From Pelodictyon luteolum DSM 273 (GTDB lineage: Bacteria > Bacteroidota > Chlorobiia > Chlorobiales > Chlorobiaceae): a stretch of 64,000 bases of DNA. Positions within the stretch are counted from its first letter, which is position 1. Every line of letters begins with the position of its first letter. The stretch lies in NCBI RefSeq assembly GCF_000012485.1, contig NC_007512.1, positions 1,963,501 to 2,027,500 of the forward strand, written 5' to 3'. Made by a program: the position numbers and the translations under genes. Shown piece after piece: positions 63,353 to 64,000 of this stretch. The notes beneath the pieces are model-generated. The model had not been told where the DNA came from, did not search any database, and saw nothing but the letters and a program-made list of their open reading frames with translations.

Positions 63353-63748
63353 TCAAAGGCCCCGTGCGCGGTCCAGATACCCGCGCACCATCAGGAGGCC
63401 CGCAAACCCCCACTCCTTAATGACATCAACCGGAGTCAAATTGTCGAACGCCTTATTGCGGGTGGTCATCCAGCGGTATGCCAACTCCCTGTTCTGCGGA
63501 AAAAGAAGCCGCAGGTTCTTGTGGATACCCAACAGGTGGCCCACGCGCTCGTACTGGTCACGGCCGGTGCCGATCGGCTTGCCGCTGCGGTAGTTTGACA
63601 GCGCGGCCCTGTTGCTGGCGGCGATGCCCAGCAGCGCCGCCTGATCCTCGGTACTCAGCTTCCAATGCCCGAGCAGGACCATGACCATTTTGGCCAGGGC
63701 GCCACGGTCTTCCGACGCCATCACTTCACGCTCTGCTACGGCTCCCAT
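63353..63748 (-). CDS. MbcA/ParS/Xre-family antitoxin
   Basis: A 131-residue DUF2384-type antitoxin. ATG 63748 is preceded by a perfect AAGGAG site 8 nt upstream. The N-terminal half is an Xre-like helix-turn-helix ([24 protein letters not shown], with [18 protein letters not shown]), and the C-terminal half ends [19 protein letters not shown], the toxin-blocking region (W-G-F/L-x-G-L-x-x-V-R-x-Y-L). In MbcA-MbcT type modules the antitoxin blocks the active site of a RES toxin. Here the toxin is truncated, so the antitoxin may be a leftover. Confidence 0.83.
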   Translation of the reverse strand: MGAVAEREVMASEDRGALAKMVMVLLGHWKLSTEDQAALLGIAASNRAALSNYRSGKPIGTGRDQYERVGHLLGIHKNLRLLFPQNRELAYRWMTTRNKAFDNLTPVDVIKEWGFAGLLMVRGYLDRARGL

Positions 63749-64000
63749 GGTTCATCTCCTTGTTCTGGGTTGGGGTTCTCTTAGACTTGAGTATAGCGAG
63801 CCGTTTTCAAACAAACAGATATTGTTTTTACCGCAACAGATACCCCGCTCCACTCAACGGTCATATTGACGCGTTGCCAAAATCAGCAAGTTCAATACCC
63901 GCATACTTCCGATAGCAGCAATCTACGGCGGCAATACCTCAGGCAAGACCAACTTCTTCAAGGCACTGAACTTCGCCAGAACGCTCATCGTCAAAGGGAC
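63747..64000 (+). pseudogene. AAA ATPase fragment with in-frame stop, cut by the window end
   Basis: A plus-strand frame reading LRLEYSEPFSNKQILFL, then TGA at 63867-63869, then, in the same frame, [20 protein letters not shown] and [20 protein letters not shown], up to base 64000. GGNTSGKTN is a Walker A of the SMC/OLD-like ATPases used in phage defence (AAA_15/AbiL-type). The in-frame stop separates the N-terminal strand from the P-loop; no good start codon follows the stop. The gene is probably broken. It is divergent from the antitoxin gene, whose start codon it nearly touches. Confidence 0.6.

Overview
The window is GC-rich and densely coded, and it looks like the chromosome of a green sulfur bacterium (Chlorobiales, Chlorobium/Pelodictyon-like). 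The reasons are the Chlorobi/Bacteroidota-type 35-residue basic protein (AURKAIP1/COX24 type), the atypical RNA polymerase omega subunit next to gmk and yicC, a GlmU-like pyrophosphorylase without its acetyltransferase half, type 2 IPP isomerase next to a trans-prenyl diphosphate synthase, and an LPS-type envelope. The species cannot be fixed from the sequence alone.

Bases 1-9331 hold housekeeping genes: etfB-etfA (etfA cut by the window edge), tRNA-Leu and tRNA-Lys, the 35-aa gene, rho, folC, ruvA, rpsT, a phosphohexomutase and an ABC exporter. Bases 9592-9925 carry an MntA-type nucleotidyltransferase whose HEPN partner is only a stub. Bases 10095-27679 continue with core genes: a LolC/MacB-type permease, isoprenoid genes (fni, prenyl synthase), dprA, ompH/skp, lptC, panD, the glmU-like gene, a VOC protein, rpoZ-gmk-yicC, and the translation/transcription block rimP-nusA-infB-rbfA-truB-ribF-rpsO.

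Bases 27828-36520 are mixed. They hold a DUF4143 ATPase, an exported protein with a truncated second copy of its C-terminus, a Fic protein abutting that copy, hisS-glutaredoxin, ptsN, cdsA and a CAAX protease, followed by 12-bp tandem repeats and a fragment resembling an AbiEi C-terminus. Bases 36680-51883 form an LPS/surface glycan locus: four family-9 glycosyltransferases, three GT2-type and one GT4-type transferase, an ArnT-like transferase, two FkbM methyltransferases, an LpxL-like acyltransferase, an MsbA-like flippase and an O-antigen-ligase-like protein. Seven of these genes run as one tightly overlapping minus-strand operon (48591 to 42308).

Bases 51884-64000 are a defence/toxin-antitoxin island, nearly all on the minus strand. 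It contains: (i) an XRE-ImmA regulator/protease with a PIN toxin, bracketed by copies of a short intergenic repeat; (ii) a four-gene operon of HigB-like toxin, HigA-like antitoxin, SecB-like chaperone and an unknown protein, that is, a candidate toxin-antitoxin-chaperone (TAC) system with an extra member; (iii) an orphan C-terminal half of a DarG-type antitoxin; (iv) a two-gene unit of a DUF4143 ATPase/nuclease-like protein and a 1339-aa NACHT-like NTPase with a C-terminal PD-(D/E)XK-like motif, which is the best candidate for an undescribed defence system; (v) an intact Xre/MbcA-type antitoxin with a truncated RES toxin; and (vi) an AAA ATPase with an in-frame stop that runs off the window. 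The mix of intact and broken modules suggests repeated gain and decay at this site.
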